A stretch of DNA of 64,000 bases from Streptomyces sp. man185 (lineage in GTDB: Bacteria > Actinomycetota > Actinomycetes > Streptomycetales > Streptomycetaceae), in NCBI GenBank assembly GCA_002551355.1, contig NTHE01000012.1, positions 62,001-126,000 on the forward strand, in the 5' to 3' direction. Shown here one piece after another: positions 39,807-47,539 of this stretch. Position numbers and translations under genes: made by a program. The notes under the pieces were generated by a model. That model searched no databases. It had not been told where the DNA came from and worked only from the letters and a program-made list of their open reading frames with translations. Position 1 is the first letter of the stretch; each line of letters opens with the position of its first letter.

Positions 39807-40817
39807 CTAGGCCGCGTACCAGGCGGCCACCCCGCCGAGGACGATGATCACGCACATCGCCGCGTTGCTCTGCCGGTAGTCCACGAGGATCGCGGTGAAC
39901 TCGCGGAGCATCGCGTTGGGCCAGAAGTAGGCGGCGGTGGGGGAGCCCACCACCTGTCCCCGGATACCGACCCGCCGTGCGGTGAGCGCGGCGCGGAAGG
40001 CGTGGTAGTTGTTGGTGACGACGACGCACCGGTAGCCGGGCTTCGCTTTCTCCATGATCGCCTTGCTGAACCGCAGGTTCTCCTCGGTGTTCGTCGACCG
40101 GTCCTCCCGCTCGACGAGGTGTGCGGGGAACCCCTGCGCGACCAGGTGGTCGGCCATGGCGTGGGACTCCGGCAGATCCTCGTCGGGCCCCTGACCGCCC
40201 GAGGTGATGAGCACGGGAGACCCACCGCGCTTGGCGAGCCGCGCGTGGACCGCCTGCCCTCGCTTCAGCCGGCTCGCCAGCAGCGGCGGCACGGTGGAGC
40301 CGCCGACCAGACCCGAGCCCAGCACCACCACGAAGTCGGCCTTGCGGCGCACCCGCAGCCGCCCGTAGAGGAACGCGTAACAGACGAAGCACAGGAACAG
40401 GAACGCGAAGTAGAGCGCCAGCCCGCCGGCCGCCGTCGCCAGCCCGATCAGCACCGGAGTCCGCACGACGGCGGCGGCGGCCAGCAGGGCGACGACGCCG
40501 AGAATCGCCAGGGCCGCCAGCAGGGAGAGCAGATTGGACGGGCTCCGGCCCTCCTTGCGCAGCATGCGTACGCCGTTGAGGAACAGGAAGCACACCAGCA
40601 CGAGCAGGGCCACCGCCCCCAGTGCTGCCAGAGCCCCGACGACGTAGGGCACCGCCGGCGATCCGGAGCCGATCAGCCGGTACAGCAGGGCCCCCAGCGC
40701 GCAGAGCACGGCGAGTCCCAGCACCACGGCGTTGCTGAATTTTCGGCGCTCGCGCAGCACGCTCACGCAGAAGACGAGGAAGAGGAGCGCCGCGGGGGCG
40801 TAGGCCAGCATGCGCAC
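39807..40817 (-). CDS. YdcF-family (DUF218) membrane protein
   Basis: A 336-residue protein. Four or five N-terminal membrane segments (about 1-150), then a DUF218/YdcF domain (FVVVLGSGLVGGSTVPPLLASRLKRG, LITSGGQGPDEDLPESHAMADHLVAQG, DRSTNTEENLRFSKAIM, VTNNYHAFRAALTARRVG), then a last hydrophobic helix. Related proteins (SanA, ElyC) act in envelope integrity; the activity is unknown. The start is GTG at 40817 or ATG at 40811. Convergent with the gene at 38341. Confidence 0.88.
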   Translation of the reverse strand: MRMLAYAPAALLFLVFCVSVLRERRKFSNAVVLGLAVLCALGALLYRLIGSGSPAVPYVVGALAALGAVALLVLVCFLFLNGVRMLRKEGRSPSNLLSLLAALAILGVVALLAAAAVVRTPVLIGLATAAGGLALYFAFLFLCFVCYAFLYGRLRVRRKADFVVVLGSGLVGGSTVPPLLASRLKRGQAVHARLAKRGGSPVLITSGGQGPDEDLPESHAMADHLVAQGFPAHLVEREDRSTNTEENLRFSKAIMEKAKPGYRCVVVTNNYHAFRAALTARRVGIRGQVVGSPTAAYFWPNAMLREFTAILVDYRQSNAAMCVIIVLGGVAAWYAA

Positions 40818-40961
40818 AGACTAGGCAGTGGGCCGGAGCCCGCCGACGGCGAGGTGGGGTGGCCGTGCGCCGCCTCGGTTCTCGCCTCCGCCGCACGGGG
40901 CCGTGGCGGTGATCGCCGATCGGGGCGTGCCCTTTGTGGGGTCTCGGCCGTTGAACGGGGC

Positions 40962-41195
40962 ATGAAGAAGCGAAGCGTACTCGCCGCCGTCACCCTCGCC
41001 ACCGGAGCGGTCATCGCCGCCATCGCCCCGCACCCGGGCGGCGGGGACACCGCACACGCCGCCGAGCCGGCCGTCTCGCTGGGAGCGCTGGACGACGTCG
41101 GCGACCTCGGCAAGCTGGTCGACGGCGCGGCCGGGGCGACCACCTCCACCGCGGGCACCGTCACCAGCACCGTGGAAGACGCCAAGCTCAGCTGA
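40962..41195 (+). CDS. Small secreted protein, 77 residues
   Basis: MKKRSVLAAVTLATGAVIAA is a signal peptide with cleavage near AHAAEP. The 45-residue mature part (LGALDDVGDLGKLVDGAAGATTSTAG...) is acidic and lacks cysteine. Preceded only by a weak GGGG, but followed by a strong hairpin, and codon bias is good. Resembles the many small exported proteins of Streptomyces. Function unknown. Confidence 0.6.
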   Translation: MKKRSVLAAVTLATGAVIAAIAPHPGGGDTAHAAEPAVSLGALDDVGDLGKLVDGAAGATTSTAGTVTSTVEDAKLS

Positions 41196-41202
41196 ACCGG
41201 CT

Positions 41203-41242
41203 GGGAACGGACAGGGGCGGCCCTTCGGCCGCCCCTGTTCCC
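41203..41242 (+). terminator. Terminator after the small secreted protein
   Basis: ACAGGGGCGGCC (41211-41222) pairs perfectly with GGCCGCCCCTGT (41227-41238), loop CTTC, flanked by GGGAAC/TTCCC. Confidence 0.85.
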
Positions 41243-41325
41243 GTTTCCGGCGCCCTGCCGACGGCCCCCGCGGACCGTGCGCGCCGGAGTGCCGAGGTCG
41301 GAAAACCCGGTAGCCCGGCCGCCTC

Positions 41326-41913
41326 TCAGCGGCCGGCCACACCGATCCCGTACGACCTGATGAGGCGGGCCAGTTGGCGTCCCGTCGCCAGCAGGGGTTC
41401 CTCGCTCCGGTTGACCTGGGCGGTGACCTCGGCGCCCTCCACGGCGCTGATGACGGTGGTCGCCAGCTCGTGGGCGTCCTGTGCCGGGAACCCGCAGCTC
41501 AGCAGCTTGTCGAGGACGAGCCGCTGCCAGCCGCTCAATGCGTCGGCGCACGCCTGCTGGAGGTCGGATTCGGCGCCGAGCGTCTCCAGGGCCGCCGCCG
41601 TCACCGGGCAGCCGTCCACCCAGCCCGACTCCTTGAGCCCGGCCGCCAGCTGACGGGTGCAGGAGACCACCGCGTCCGCGGGGTCCGGCTCGCTGTCCAG
41701 CGCTTCCTTCAGGAGCGCCGCGAACTCCTGCTCACCGTGCCGGATCGCGGCGACCGCGACGGCTTCCTTGCCGCCCGGGAAGAAGTGGTAGATCGAGCCG
41801 AGCGTGGCCTGCGACTCCGTGGCGATCTGCTTGATGCCGGTGCCGACGTACCCCTGTCGCTGGAGGAGGCGCGCGGTCGCCACGACGATCCGGTCCCGCG
41901 TGCTGGTCTGCAT
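41326..41913 (-). CDS. TetR-family repressor (LmrA/YxaF-like)
   Basis: A 195-residue protein. HTH: RIVVATARLLQRQGYVGTGIKQIATESQATLGSIYHFFPGGKEAV. The YHFFPGGKE form and the C-terminal LKESGWVDGCPVTAAALET are characteristic of the LmrA/YxaF branch. It is divergent from an oxidoreductase gene, and the gap contains two copies of a palindromic operator, so it most likely represses itself and that gene. Confidence 0.9.
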   Translation of the reverse strand: MQTSTRDRIVVATARLLQRQGYVGTGIKQIATESQATLGSIYHFFPGGKEAVAVAAIRHGEQEFAALLKEALDSEPDPADAVVSCTRQLAAGLKESGWVDGCPVTAAALETLGAESDLQQACADALSGWQRLVLDKLLSCGFPAQDAHELATTVISAVEGAEVTAQVNRSEEPLLATGRQLARLIRSYGIGVAGR

Positions 41914-41937
41914 GGCGTCACTGTAGCGGGCACTGAG

Positions 41938-42001
41938 TAGAGCGTTCGTTCTAGAGCTGTGCTAGTTTCGCGGCACGCTCTGGATAGAGCGTTCGTTTTA
42001 G
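41938..42001. promoter_or_regulatory. Duplicated TetR operators
   Basis: TAGAGCGTTCGTTCTAG (41938-41954) and TAGAGCGTTCGTTTTAG (41985-42001) are direct copies of a near-palindrome (one difference), 47 bp apart, in the divergent promoter region. This is the classic form for an LmrA-type repressor, with one copy for each promoter. Confidence 0.8.
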
Positions 42002-42060
42002 TCGGGAGCAGGGCGGGGGAGCGGCTTCCGCCTGCCCCGGCCGACCCGTTGGAGGCAGCG

Positions 42061-43008
42061 ATGAGCAGGACAGCGACGGAGTACCCGGGCGCCGTGACCG
42101 TCATCGGGCTGGGGCCCATGGGCCGGGCGATGGCCGCGGCCTTGCTCGACCGCGGTTACGGGGTCACCGTGTGGAACCGCACCGCCTCCCGCGCGGACGA
42201 CCTGGTGACCCGGGGCGCGGTCCTCGCGTCGAGCCCCGCCGACGCGGTCGCGGCGAACGAAGTGGTCATCCTCAGCCTCACGGACTACGCGGCGGTCCGC
42301 GCCGTACTGGAGCCGGCCGCGCGGGCCCTGAACGGCAGGGTCCTGCTCAATCTCACCTCGGCCACGCCCGAGGAGGCTCGCGACGGAGCCCGCTGGGCGG
42401 CCGAGCGCGGTGCCGTACAGCTCACCGGCGGGGTCAACTCGTCGCCCACGGGGATCGGGCAGCCCGAGTCGGCCACCTTCTACAGCGGGCCGCGTGAGGC
42501 GTTCGACCGGCACCGGCCGGTGCTCGAAGCCCTGACGGGCCGGGTCGAGCACCAGGGCGAGGACCCGGGGCTCGCCGCGCTGTACTACCAGCTCGGCATG
42601 GTCATCTTCTGGACCTCGATGCTGAGCTTCTGGCAGGCTGCCGCCCTCGCCCGCGCGAACGGTCTGACGGCGGCCGACATCCTGCCGCACGCCGAGGAGA
42701 CGGCGAGCTCGCTCGCCGAGTCCTTCGCCTTCTACGCCGAACGCATCGACGCCGGAGCGCACGACGGCGACGTCGACCGCCTGGCCATGGGGTTGGCGAG
42801 CGCCGAGCACGTTCTGCACACCAGCGCCGAAGCGGGCGTCGACACGACCCTCCCGGCCGCGGTCGTCGACCTGTTCCGGTGTGGCACGGAAGCGGGCCAC
42901 GCCGAGGACAGCTTCTCGTCCCTGGTGGAGCTGATGGCGAAGCCCGGGGGCCCGACCGAACCGGGCACGGACGGTCGGGTCCGGCAGAGTGGCTCCTCCC
43001 TACGGTGA
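42061..43008 (+). CDS. NAD(P)-binding oxidoreductase, imine reductase-like
   Basis: A 315-residue protein. N-terminal Rossmann fold with TVIGLGPMGRAMAAALLDRGYGVTVWNRT (NADPH-type Arg after the beta2 strand). The C-terminal helical dimerisation domain is as in 6-phosphogluconate/beta-hydroxyacid dehydrogenases. LTGGVNSSPTGIGQPESATFYSGP and LYYQLGMVIFWTSMLSFWQAAAL fit the imine-reductase branch better than hydroxyisobutyrate dehydrogenase, since the catalytic Lys of the latter is absent. GGAGG precedes ATG. Probably induced when the adjacent TetR binds a small molecule. Confidence 0.8.
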   Translation: MSRTATEYPGAVTVIGLGPMGRAMAAALLDRGYGVTVWNRTASRADDLVTRGAVLASSPADAVAANEVVILSLTDYAAVRAVLEPAARALNGRVLLNLTSATPEEARDGARWAAERGAVQLTGGVNSSPTGIGQPESATFYSGPREAFDRHRPVLEALTGRVEHQGEDPGLAALYYQLGMVIFWTSMLSFWQAAALARANGLTAADILPHAEETASSLAESFAFYAERIDAGAHDGDVDRLAMGLASAEHVLHTSAEAGVDTTLPAAVVDLFRCGTEAGHAEDSFSSLVELMAKPGGPTEPGTDGRVRQSGSSLR

Positions 43009-43032
43009 ACGGGCAAGGGAAGGAGTCAGGAG

Positions 43033-43905
43033 TTGCTGGAACGGCTGAACGACGCGATGGAGCACATCGAGGCGCACCTCGGTGAGCGCATCGAGGCGGC
43101 GGACCTCGCCCGCATCGCGATGACCTCGGAGTACCACTTCCGCCGGATGTTCTCCGCGCTCGCGGGCCTCCCGCTGGGGGAGTACGTCCGCCGCCGTCGC
43201 ATGACGGTCGCGGGAGCCGAGGTCCTCGCCGCCCCCGACCGGACGCTGCTGGAGGTGGCGGTGCGGTACGGCTACGACACGGGGGAGGGCTTCGCCCGCG
43301 CCTTCCGGGCCGTGCACGGCGTCGGCCCCGGCGAGGCCCGCCGAACGGGTGCGGTGCTGCGGTCCCAGCAACGCCTGACCTTCCGACTCGTCGTCGAAGG
43401 GAGTAGCGCCATGCGCTACAGGCTGGTGGAGAAGAACGCGTTCCGGGTGGTCGGGAAGAAGACCCGTGTCCCACTCATCCACGAGGGGCCGAATCCGGCC
43501 ATCGCGCAGTTCATCCGGGGCATCGGCCGGGAGGCGCTGGAGCGCATCGCGACCCTCTCGGACCAGGAGCCGGCGGGCATCGTCGGGGTGAGCGACCAGC
43601 TCGACCCGAGCCGCGCGGAGGGCACCGAACTCGACTACTACCACGGGGTGGTGAGCGGCGCGGAGCCTCCGGGGGACCTGGACGCCCTGGACGTACCGGC
43701 GGGGACATGGGCGGTCTTCGAGAACGAAGGCGAGTTCCCGCAGGCCCTCCAGTACCTCTGGCGGGACGTGTTCACTCAGTGGTTCCCGTCGAACCCGTAC
43801 GCGTCCAGGCCCGGCCCGGAGATCCTGCGGGTGCGGCTGTCGGAGGACGGGAAGCGGGCGGACGCGGAGCTGTGGATCCCGGTGGAGCGGTCGGCCGAAA
43901 GCTGA
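43033..43905 (+). CDS. AraC-family regulator with GyrI-like effector domain
   Basis: A 290-residue protein. Two helix-turn-helix motifs at the N-terminus (DLARIAMTSEYHFRRMFSAL; LLEVAVRYGYDTGEGFARAF) and a C-terminal GyrI/Rob-like ligand-binding domain (YRLVEKNAFRVVGKKTRVPL, DYYHGVVSGA, WAVFENEGEFPQALQYLWRDVF). This Rob/SoxS-like order usually senses drugs or small lipophilic molecules. The TTG start is chosen because GGAAGGAG lies just upstream. It is 24 bp after the imine-reductase-like gene, so probably cotranscribed. Confidence 0.88.
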   Translation: MLERLNDAMEHIEAHLGERIEAADLARIAMTSEYHFRRMFSALAGLPLGEYVRRRRMTVAGAEVLAAPDRTLLEVAVRYGYDTGEGFARAFRAVHGVGPGEARRTGAVLRSQQRLTFRLVVEGSSAMRYRLVEKNAFRVVGKKTRVPLIHEGPNPAIAQFIRGIGREALERIATLSDQEPAGIVGVSDQLDPSRAEGTELDYYHGVVSGAEPPGDLDALDVPAGTWAVFENEGEFPQALQYLWRDVFTQWFPSNPYASRPGPEILRVRLSEDGKRADAELWIPVERSAES

Positions 43906-43907
43906 CC

Positions 43908-44009
43908 ATGCTGTGCGAAATATGCGGCAGGGCAGAGGTTTACGGCCATGGGGCATATGCGACGCCTTATTGGTCCAGACCTATTGTGCGGGTGTGCCCG
44001 GCTCGCTAG
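43908..44009 (+). CDS. Possible 33-residue Cys-containing peptide in an AT-rich patch
   Basis: ATG two bases after the AraC stop opens a 33-codon ORF starting MLCEICGRAEVYGHG and ending VCPAR. It has a CxxC and a distal Cys, suggestive of a zinc knuckle, but codons such as ATA, TAT, TTT and ATT are foreign to this genome and there is no Shine-Dalgarno. More likely an AT-rich remnant than a gene. Confidence 0.2.
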   Translation: MLCEICGRAEVYGHGAYATPYWSRPIVRVCPAR

Positions 44010-44103
44010 CTTTCTCCTGGCGGCGCGCGCTGTTCGGATCGGCTCGACTCATTCATTCACTGACGCATAGTCATGTGCGTTGACTGAAAACGGAGTTACC
44101 GAC

Positions 44104-44346
44104 ATGCGCAGACGTATCGCCGCACTCGCGGTGACCGTGGCGACCGCCGGAGCGATGCTCCTCGGCACCGCCTCGACCGCCTCCGCCACAGGCCCCGGGT
44201 TCTGGCTCCGCAGCCACCACGCCAGCCTGGCGGAGTGCCAGGCGGTGGGGAACGCGGGCGCTGACAACGCCCTCTGGAGCCGGGTCTTCATCTGCAACCC
44301 GTTCGCCGGGAAGCCGGGCGTGTACGAGTTGTGGATCCGCTACTGA
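44104..44346 (+). CDS. Small secreted two-Cys protein, 80 residues
   Basis: The signal peptide MRRRIAALAVTVATAGAMLL... ends near SASA. The mature part (about 52 residues) contains AECQAVG and VFICNPF, two cysteines likely to form one disulfide, and ends YELWIRY. GGAG precedes ATG. It resembles the protein encoded at 46858-47091 on the other strand (C[QE]A[VI] ... F-x(1-2)-C), so the two may be one family. Function unknown. Confidence 0.75.
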   Translation: MRRRIAALAVTVATAGAMLLGTASTASATGPGFWLRSHHASLAECQAVGNAGADNALWSRVFICNPFAGKPGVYELWIRY

Positions 44347-44357
44347 GGTAGCGGGCG

Positions 44358-44405
44358 GACAGTGAACCGCCCCGGCCGCCGCCGCGGCCGGGGCGGTTCA
44401 CTGTC
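44358..44405. terminator. Strong hairpin after the small secreted protein
   Basis: A perfect 22-bp stem from GACAGTGAACCGCCCC (44358) to GGGGCGGTTCACTGTC (44405), loop CGCC. Works in either direction. Confidence 0.92.
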
Positions 44406-44422
44406 GGGCTGCTCGAAGGGCG

Positions 44423-44798
44423 GTGCCGCTGCTGTGGACGAAGGCGCTCCGGGCGGCGGGCTCGACGGTGAGGACGGGACCGTCGGTCACCTTGGAGTCG
44501 CGGATGTGGACGGGGGCGGGGTGGGTGGCTGCCGAGCTGGCGACCAACGCGCTCCTGGCACGGCGTGCCCCCGGGGCGTGGCTTCAAGGTCCACATCTAC
44601 CGGGAGCGTGTCGAGGGCATGACCCGCGTCGAGCTGCACGACAGCGGCGACGGTGAGGTGCGCGGGGCGGACGGGCCGCCGGATGTCGACGACGAAGGCG
44701 GGCGCGAGCTGCTGCTCGTCGCGGCGCTGGCGGGCAAGTGGGGCGTGGCCGAGCGGAACCCCGGCAAGGTCGTGTGGTGCGAGTTCGGTGTCGCATGA
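44423..44798 (+). pseudogene. RsbW-like anti-sigma/HATPase protein, frameshifted
   Basis: The start frame from GTG 44423 gives ...WVAAELATNALL, the N-box of the RsbW/SpoIIAB HATPase family, then runs out of homology. The next frame continues it at once: HGVPPGRGFKVHIY ... TRVELHDSGDG (G1 box) ... DDEGGRELLLVAALAGKWGV ... GKVVWCEF. One extra G at 44557-44558 (CTCCTGGCAC for expected CTCCTGCAC) explains the break and would restore NALLHG. Both parts are codon-biased, so the mutation is recent or a sequencing error. If read through it would be a 125-residue serine kinase/anti-sigma regulator of the kind Streptomyces has in dozens. Confidence 0.8.
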
Positions 44799-44907
44799 CT
44801 TGCTGTTCTGGCAAGGATGTTTGTCGTTTCGGCCGCATGGGCGCACTCTCGTCATCGACGGGAGGCGTGCGGAGATGATCCGCAGCCGGTGACGAAGGAG
44901 GAGCGAC

Positions 44908-45879
44908 ATGAAGCAGCAGCGGTACGACGTGGTGATCGTGGGCGGCGGGGCCGCCGGCCTGAGCGGGGCGCTGGCCCTGGCGCGGGCCCGGCGCCCGGTT
45001 CTGGTGATCGACGCGGGCGAGCCTCGCAATGCTCCCGCCTCGCACGTGCACAACTACCTGGGCCGCGAGTCGACCCCGCCCGGCGAGCTGCTGGCGATCG
45101 GCCGGGGCGAGGCTGCCGGGTACGGGGCGGAGATTATCGAGGGCCGGGTGGCCTCGGCCGAGCGGCTGCCCGGGGACGGGGCCGAGGGACAGGGCTTCCG
45201 GGTGGTGACCGAGGACGGCCGGAGCGTCGAGGCGCGCAGGCTCCTGGTGACGACGGGGCTCGTCGACGAGCTGCCGCCCGTGCCGGGGCTGGCGGAGCGG
45301 TGGGGGCGCGAGGTGCTGCACTGCCCGTACTGCCACGGCCACGAGGTGGCGGACCGCCCGATCGGGGTGCTCGCCACCGGCCCGCTCGCCGTGCACCAGG
45401 CGCTGATGTGGCGGCAGTGGAGCGAGGACGTGACCCTCTTCCTGCACACGGGGCCGGAGCCCACGGAGGAGGAGTACGAGCAGCTGGCGGCCCGGGGTGT
45501 CGCGGTCGTGGACGGCGAGGTGGCGGGGCTGGAGGTGGCGGACGACCGGTTCACCGGCGTCCGGCTGGCGTCCGGCCGGGTCATCCCGCGCGAGGCGCTG
45601 GTGGTGCAGGCCCGGTTCACCGCCCGCTCGGCGGTCCTGGAGTCGCTGGGGCTGGAGCCGGTGGCGCAGGAGATGGGCGGGGTGGTGATCGGTTCGTACA
45701 TCCCGACCGACCCGACCGGCGCGACGGAGGTCCCCGGGGTCTGGGCGGCGGGCAACGTCACCCGCCTCACCGAGCAGGTGATCGGCGCGGCTGCGGCGGG
45801 CCTCATGGCGGCGGGCGCGGTCAACGGCGACCTGATCACCGAGGACACCCGGCTGGCGGTGGCGGCCCGGCGGAAGTAG
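44908..45879 (+). CDS. Thioredoxin-reductase-like FAD/NAD(P) oxidoreductase
   Basis: A 323-residue flavoprotein. FAD motif VVIVGGGAAGLSGALALARARR, a redox pair in HCPYCHGHE, an NADP domain whose GxGxxx motif is degraded (VLATGPLAVHQAL), and the C-terminal GVWAAGNVTRLTEQVIGAAAAG. The C-P-Y-C arrangement and overall pattern are those of the actinobacterial thioredoxin-reductase-like proteins that work on small substrates or unknown partners; no thioredoxin gene is adjacent. GAAGGAGGAG precedes ATG. Confidence 0.88.
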   Translation: MKQQRYDVVIVGGGAAGLSGALALARARRPVLVIDAGEPRNAPASHVHNYLGRESTPPGELLAIGRGEAAGYGAEIIEGRVASAERLPGDGAEGQGFRVVTEDGRSVEARRLLVTTGLVDELPPVPGLAERWGREVLHCPYCHGHEVADRPIGVLATGPLAVHQALMWRQWSEDVTLFLHTGPEPTEEEYEQLAARGVAVVDGEVAGLEVADDRFTGVRLASGRVIPREALVVQARFTARSAVLESLGLEPVAQEMGGVVIGSYIPTDPTGATEVPGVWAAGNVTRLTEQVIGAAAAGLMAAGAVNGDLITEDTRLAVAARRK

Positions 45880-45913
45880 CGGCTCTTCGCTGTGGAGAAC
45901 CGAACGGTCCGAT

Positions 45914-46000
45914 GAGTTCATGGCCCGAGGCCGGTCCAAGTTCATGACACCCAGGTTCATGACGCCCGAGGTTCATCACACCCGAGGTTCATGACATCCG
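45914..46000 (+). repeat. 16-bp tandem repeats (about five copies) upstream of the RibD/DHFR-like gene
   Basis: AGGTTCATGACGCCCG (45953-45968), AGGTTCATCACACCCG (45969-45984) and AGGTTCATGACATCCG (45985-46000) are head-to-tail. A 15-bp copy lies at 45938-45952 and a diverged one near 45914-45928. The unit core GTTCATGAC is partly palindromic. The array ends 16 bp before ATG 46017 and merges into the RBS, so it lies in the promoter/5' UTR. Confidence 0.85.
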
Positions 46001-46016
46001 AGGAAAGGGCAGCGCC

Positions 46017-46622
46017 ATGTCGGAACTTCTCGTCGACTTCATCACCTCCCTCGACGGCTGTGCGTCGGGAGAGGGCTGGCCCGGGTTCTGGGGCCTGGAG
46101 GGCCCGGAGTACCTCGCCTGGCTCGGTGAGCAGCCCGAGGTCACCTACCTCATGGGAGCCAACACCTACCGCCTGATGTCCGGCTTCGCCGCCGGGGAGG
46201 TCCCGAGCGGCCAGGACGAGTTCAGGCCTGAGGAAGAGGCGTCCGTCGACGAGCTCACGCGAGCGCCCAAGGTGGTGTTCTCCTCCTCGCTGGAGGCCCC
46301 GCTGCCGTGGGCCAACACCACGCTCGTCCGCGACGACGCCGTCGAGACGGTCCGCGCGATGAAGGAGAACGGCTCGGGGCTCCTCAGCACGATCGGCAGC
46401 CTCAGCCTGTGCCGGTCCCTGCTGCGGGCCGGGCTCGTCGACCGCTTCCGGGTCGTGATGTTCCCCGTGATCACCGGAGCCACGGGCGCGGAACGCATCT
46501 ACGACGGCTATCCGGACGTCGCCCTCGACATGATCGAGCACCGCACCTTCGACGGCCGCATCCAGCTCGTCGAGTACAAGCCCCGCGTGCTGGAACACCC
46601 ACCGCTCGCTGCCCCCGCGTGA
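46017..46622 (+). CDS. Dihydrofolate-reductase-family (RibD C-terminal domain) protein
   Basis: A 201-residue protein. The opening LLVDFITSLDGCASG and YLMGANTYRLMSGFA, followed by LLSTIGSLSLCRSLLRAGLVDRFRVVMFPVITG, match stand-alone RibD_C/DHFR-like reductases common in actinobacteria. These probably use NADPH; the substrate is unknown. AGGAAAGGG (46001-46009) sits before ATG. A 16-bp tandem array lies immediately upstream, and a hairpin 168 bp downstream. Confidence 0.88.
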   Translation: MSELLVDFITSLDGCASGEGWPGFWGLEGPEYLAWLGEQPEVTYLMGANTYRLMSGFAAGEVPSGQDEFRPEEEASVDELTRAPKVVFSSSLEAPLPWANTTLVRDDAVETVRAMKENGSGLLSTIGSLSLCRSLLRAGLVDRFRVVMFPVITGATGAERIYDGYPDVALDMIEHRTFDGRIQLVEYKPRVLEHPPLAAPA

Positions 46623-46789
46623 CGTCGCCCACCCGCAGGCGCGAACGCCACCCTCGCCGCCTTTTCCGGATGCCCCTCGTGGCGGACTTCTCCAGCGATA
46701 GTCGTGCATCACTGAACCGGATGGCCTGTGCCTCGGCCGGCGGTGCGGAGGAGATATCCCGGATGCTCGAAAAGGGCCTGGATGCGAGG

Positions 46790-46823
46790 AGACGCCCCGG
46801 GGTGTCTGCCCGGGGCGTCTTTC
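46790..46823 (+). terminator. Rho-independent terminator
   Basis: A perfect 12-bp stem AGACGCCCCGGG (46790-46801) with CCCGGGGCGTCT (46809-46820), then TTTCT. The 46623-46789 stretch before it has no convincing ORF and may be a long 3' UTR or a small RNA. Confidence 0.85.
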
Positions 46824-46857
46824 TCACGTCAATTCATCGACAGAAACCAAAGCTGGG

Positions 46858-47091
46858 TCAACCCTTGGAGGCCTTCCAGTAAAGGCATGCCTTGAAGCGG
46901 GCGTCGGACATGGGATACGTGCGCAGGATCGCTTCGCAGCTCGTCCTGGTGGGCACCCAGTGCGAGACGCACTGGCCGGCCTGCTTGGTGTAGTTGCAGT
47001 CTGCGGCGGCAGCCGGTCCGGCGCTCAGAACGCCCAGCCCGGTCGCTGCGATTCCGACGGTGAGGGCAGCCGAGGCCAGTCTCTTCAGCAT
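46858..47091 (-). CDS. Small secreted four-Cys protein, 77 residues
   Basis: MLKRLASAALTVGIAATGLG... is a signal peptide cleaved near AAAAD. The mature part (about 46 residues) holds four cysteines (DCNY, GQCVSHW, TSCEAIL, KACLYW), probably two disulfides. The start is fixed by AGGGGAAA upstream. The SCEAI...F-x-x-C pattern resembles AECQAV...FIC in the protein at 44104. Convergent with the gene at 46017 across a terminator. Confidence 0.75.
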   Translation of the reverse strand: MLKRLASAALTVGIAATGLGVLSAGPAAAADCNYTKQAGQCVSHWVPTRTSCEAILRTYPMSDARFKACLYWKASKG

Positions 47092-47539
47092 GTTCAATTT
47101 CCCCTGATTTTTGCGTGGTCGATGCTGCTGGTCGTGGCGGCTGTTCGTGAGAATGCCGCCGCAGCAAGGGAGACATGAGGCCAGGCGGGGAAGGATCTTG
47201 CTGGATCTGAGCAAAATATGGGGATCTTGGAGTCCGCAATGTGCTCATCCGGCAGCGAGTTATCGGATCGCAGGCCGTTTCGAGAGCTCTGATGATCCTG
47301 ATGCCGCATTGCGTGCACCTCCGTCCGCTGCCCCGGCCCCCGCGTGACGCCGTTTTGTCCCGCAGGCGGGCAGCGCGGCAGTCCGCGCCCGTCCGGCGTA
47401 ACGAAGGCGGGCGGATGGCGGGTCGCGGGGGTGACGAACCTCGTGCGGCGGATGTGTGAGCTCCGGTTACGGGGATACGCGGAGGGTGCCCGGGGCAACG
47501 AGGACGCCGGGAGCCGGAATCACCAGAGGGAGACTTTTC
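47092..47539. other. Long intergenic region
   Basis: About 450 bp without a supported gene. Part (about 47100-47300) is AT-richer than average and should hold the promoter of the leftward small secreted gene. The end contains GTTACGGGGATACGC (about 47463-47478), which could be part of a stress-type promoter for the gene at 47540, but I cannot define -35/-10 with confidence. Short open frames on both strands lack RBS and codon bias. Confidence 0.5.

Noticed and set aside
43707-44009. 100-codon plus-strand frame overlapping the AraC gene end
   Set aside because: Its first two-thirds is a shadow of the AraC coding frame. Only the tail from 43908 is separate, and it lacks codon bias.
46307-46882. 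Plus-strand frame after the RibD/DHFR-like gene
   Set aside because: It crosses a perfect terminator and the end of the small secreted gene, and has no RBS or family similarity.
47092-47539. Short frames on both strands, and a tRNA search by eye, in the long gap
   Set aside because: No RBS or codon bias was found, and no cloverleaf or CCA-ended structure was recognised.
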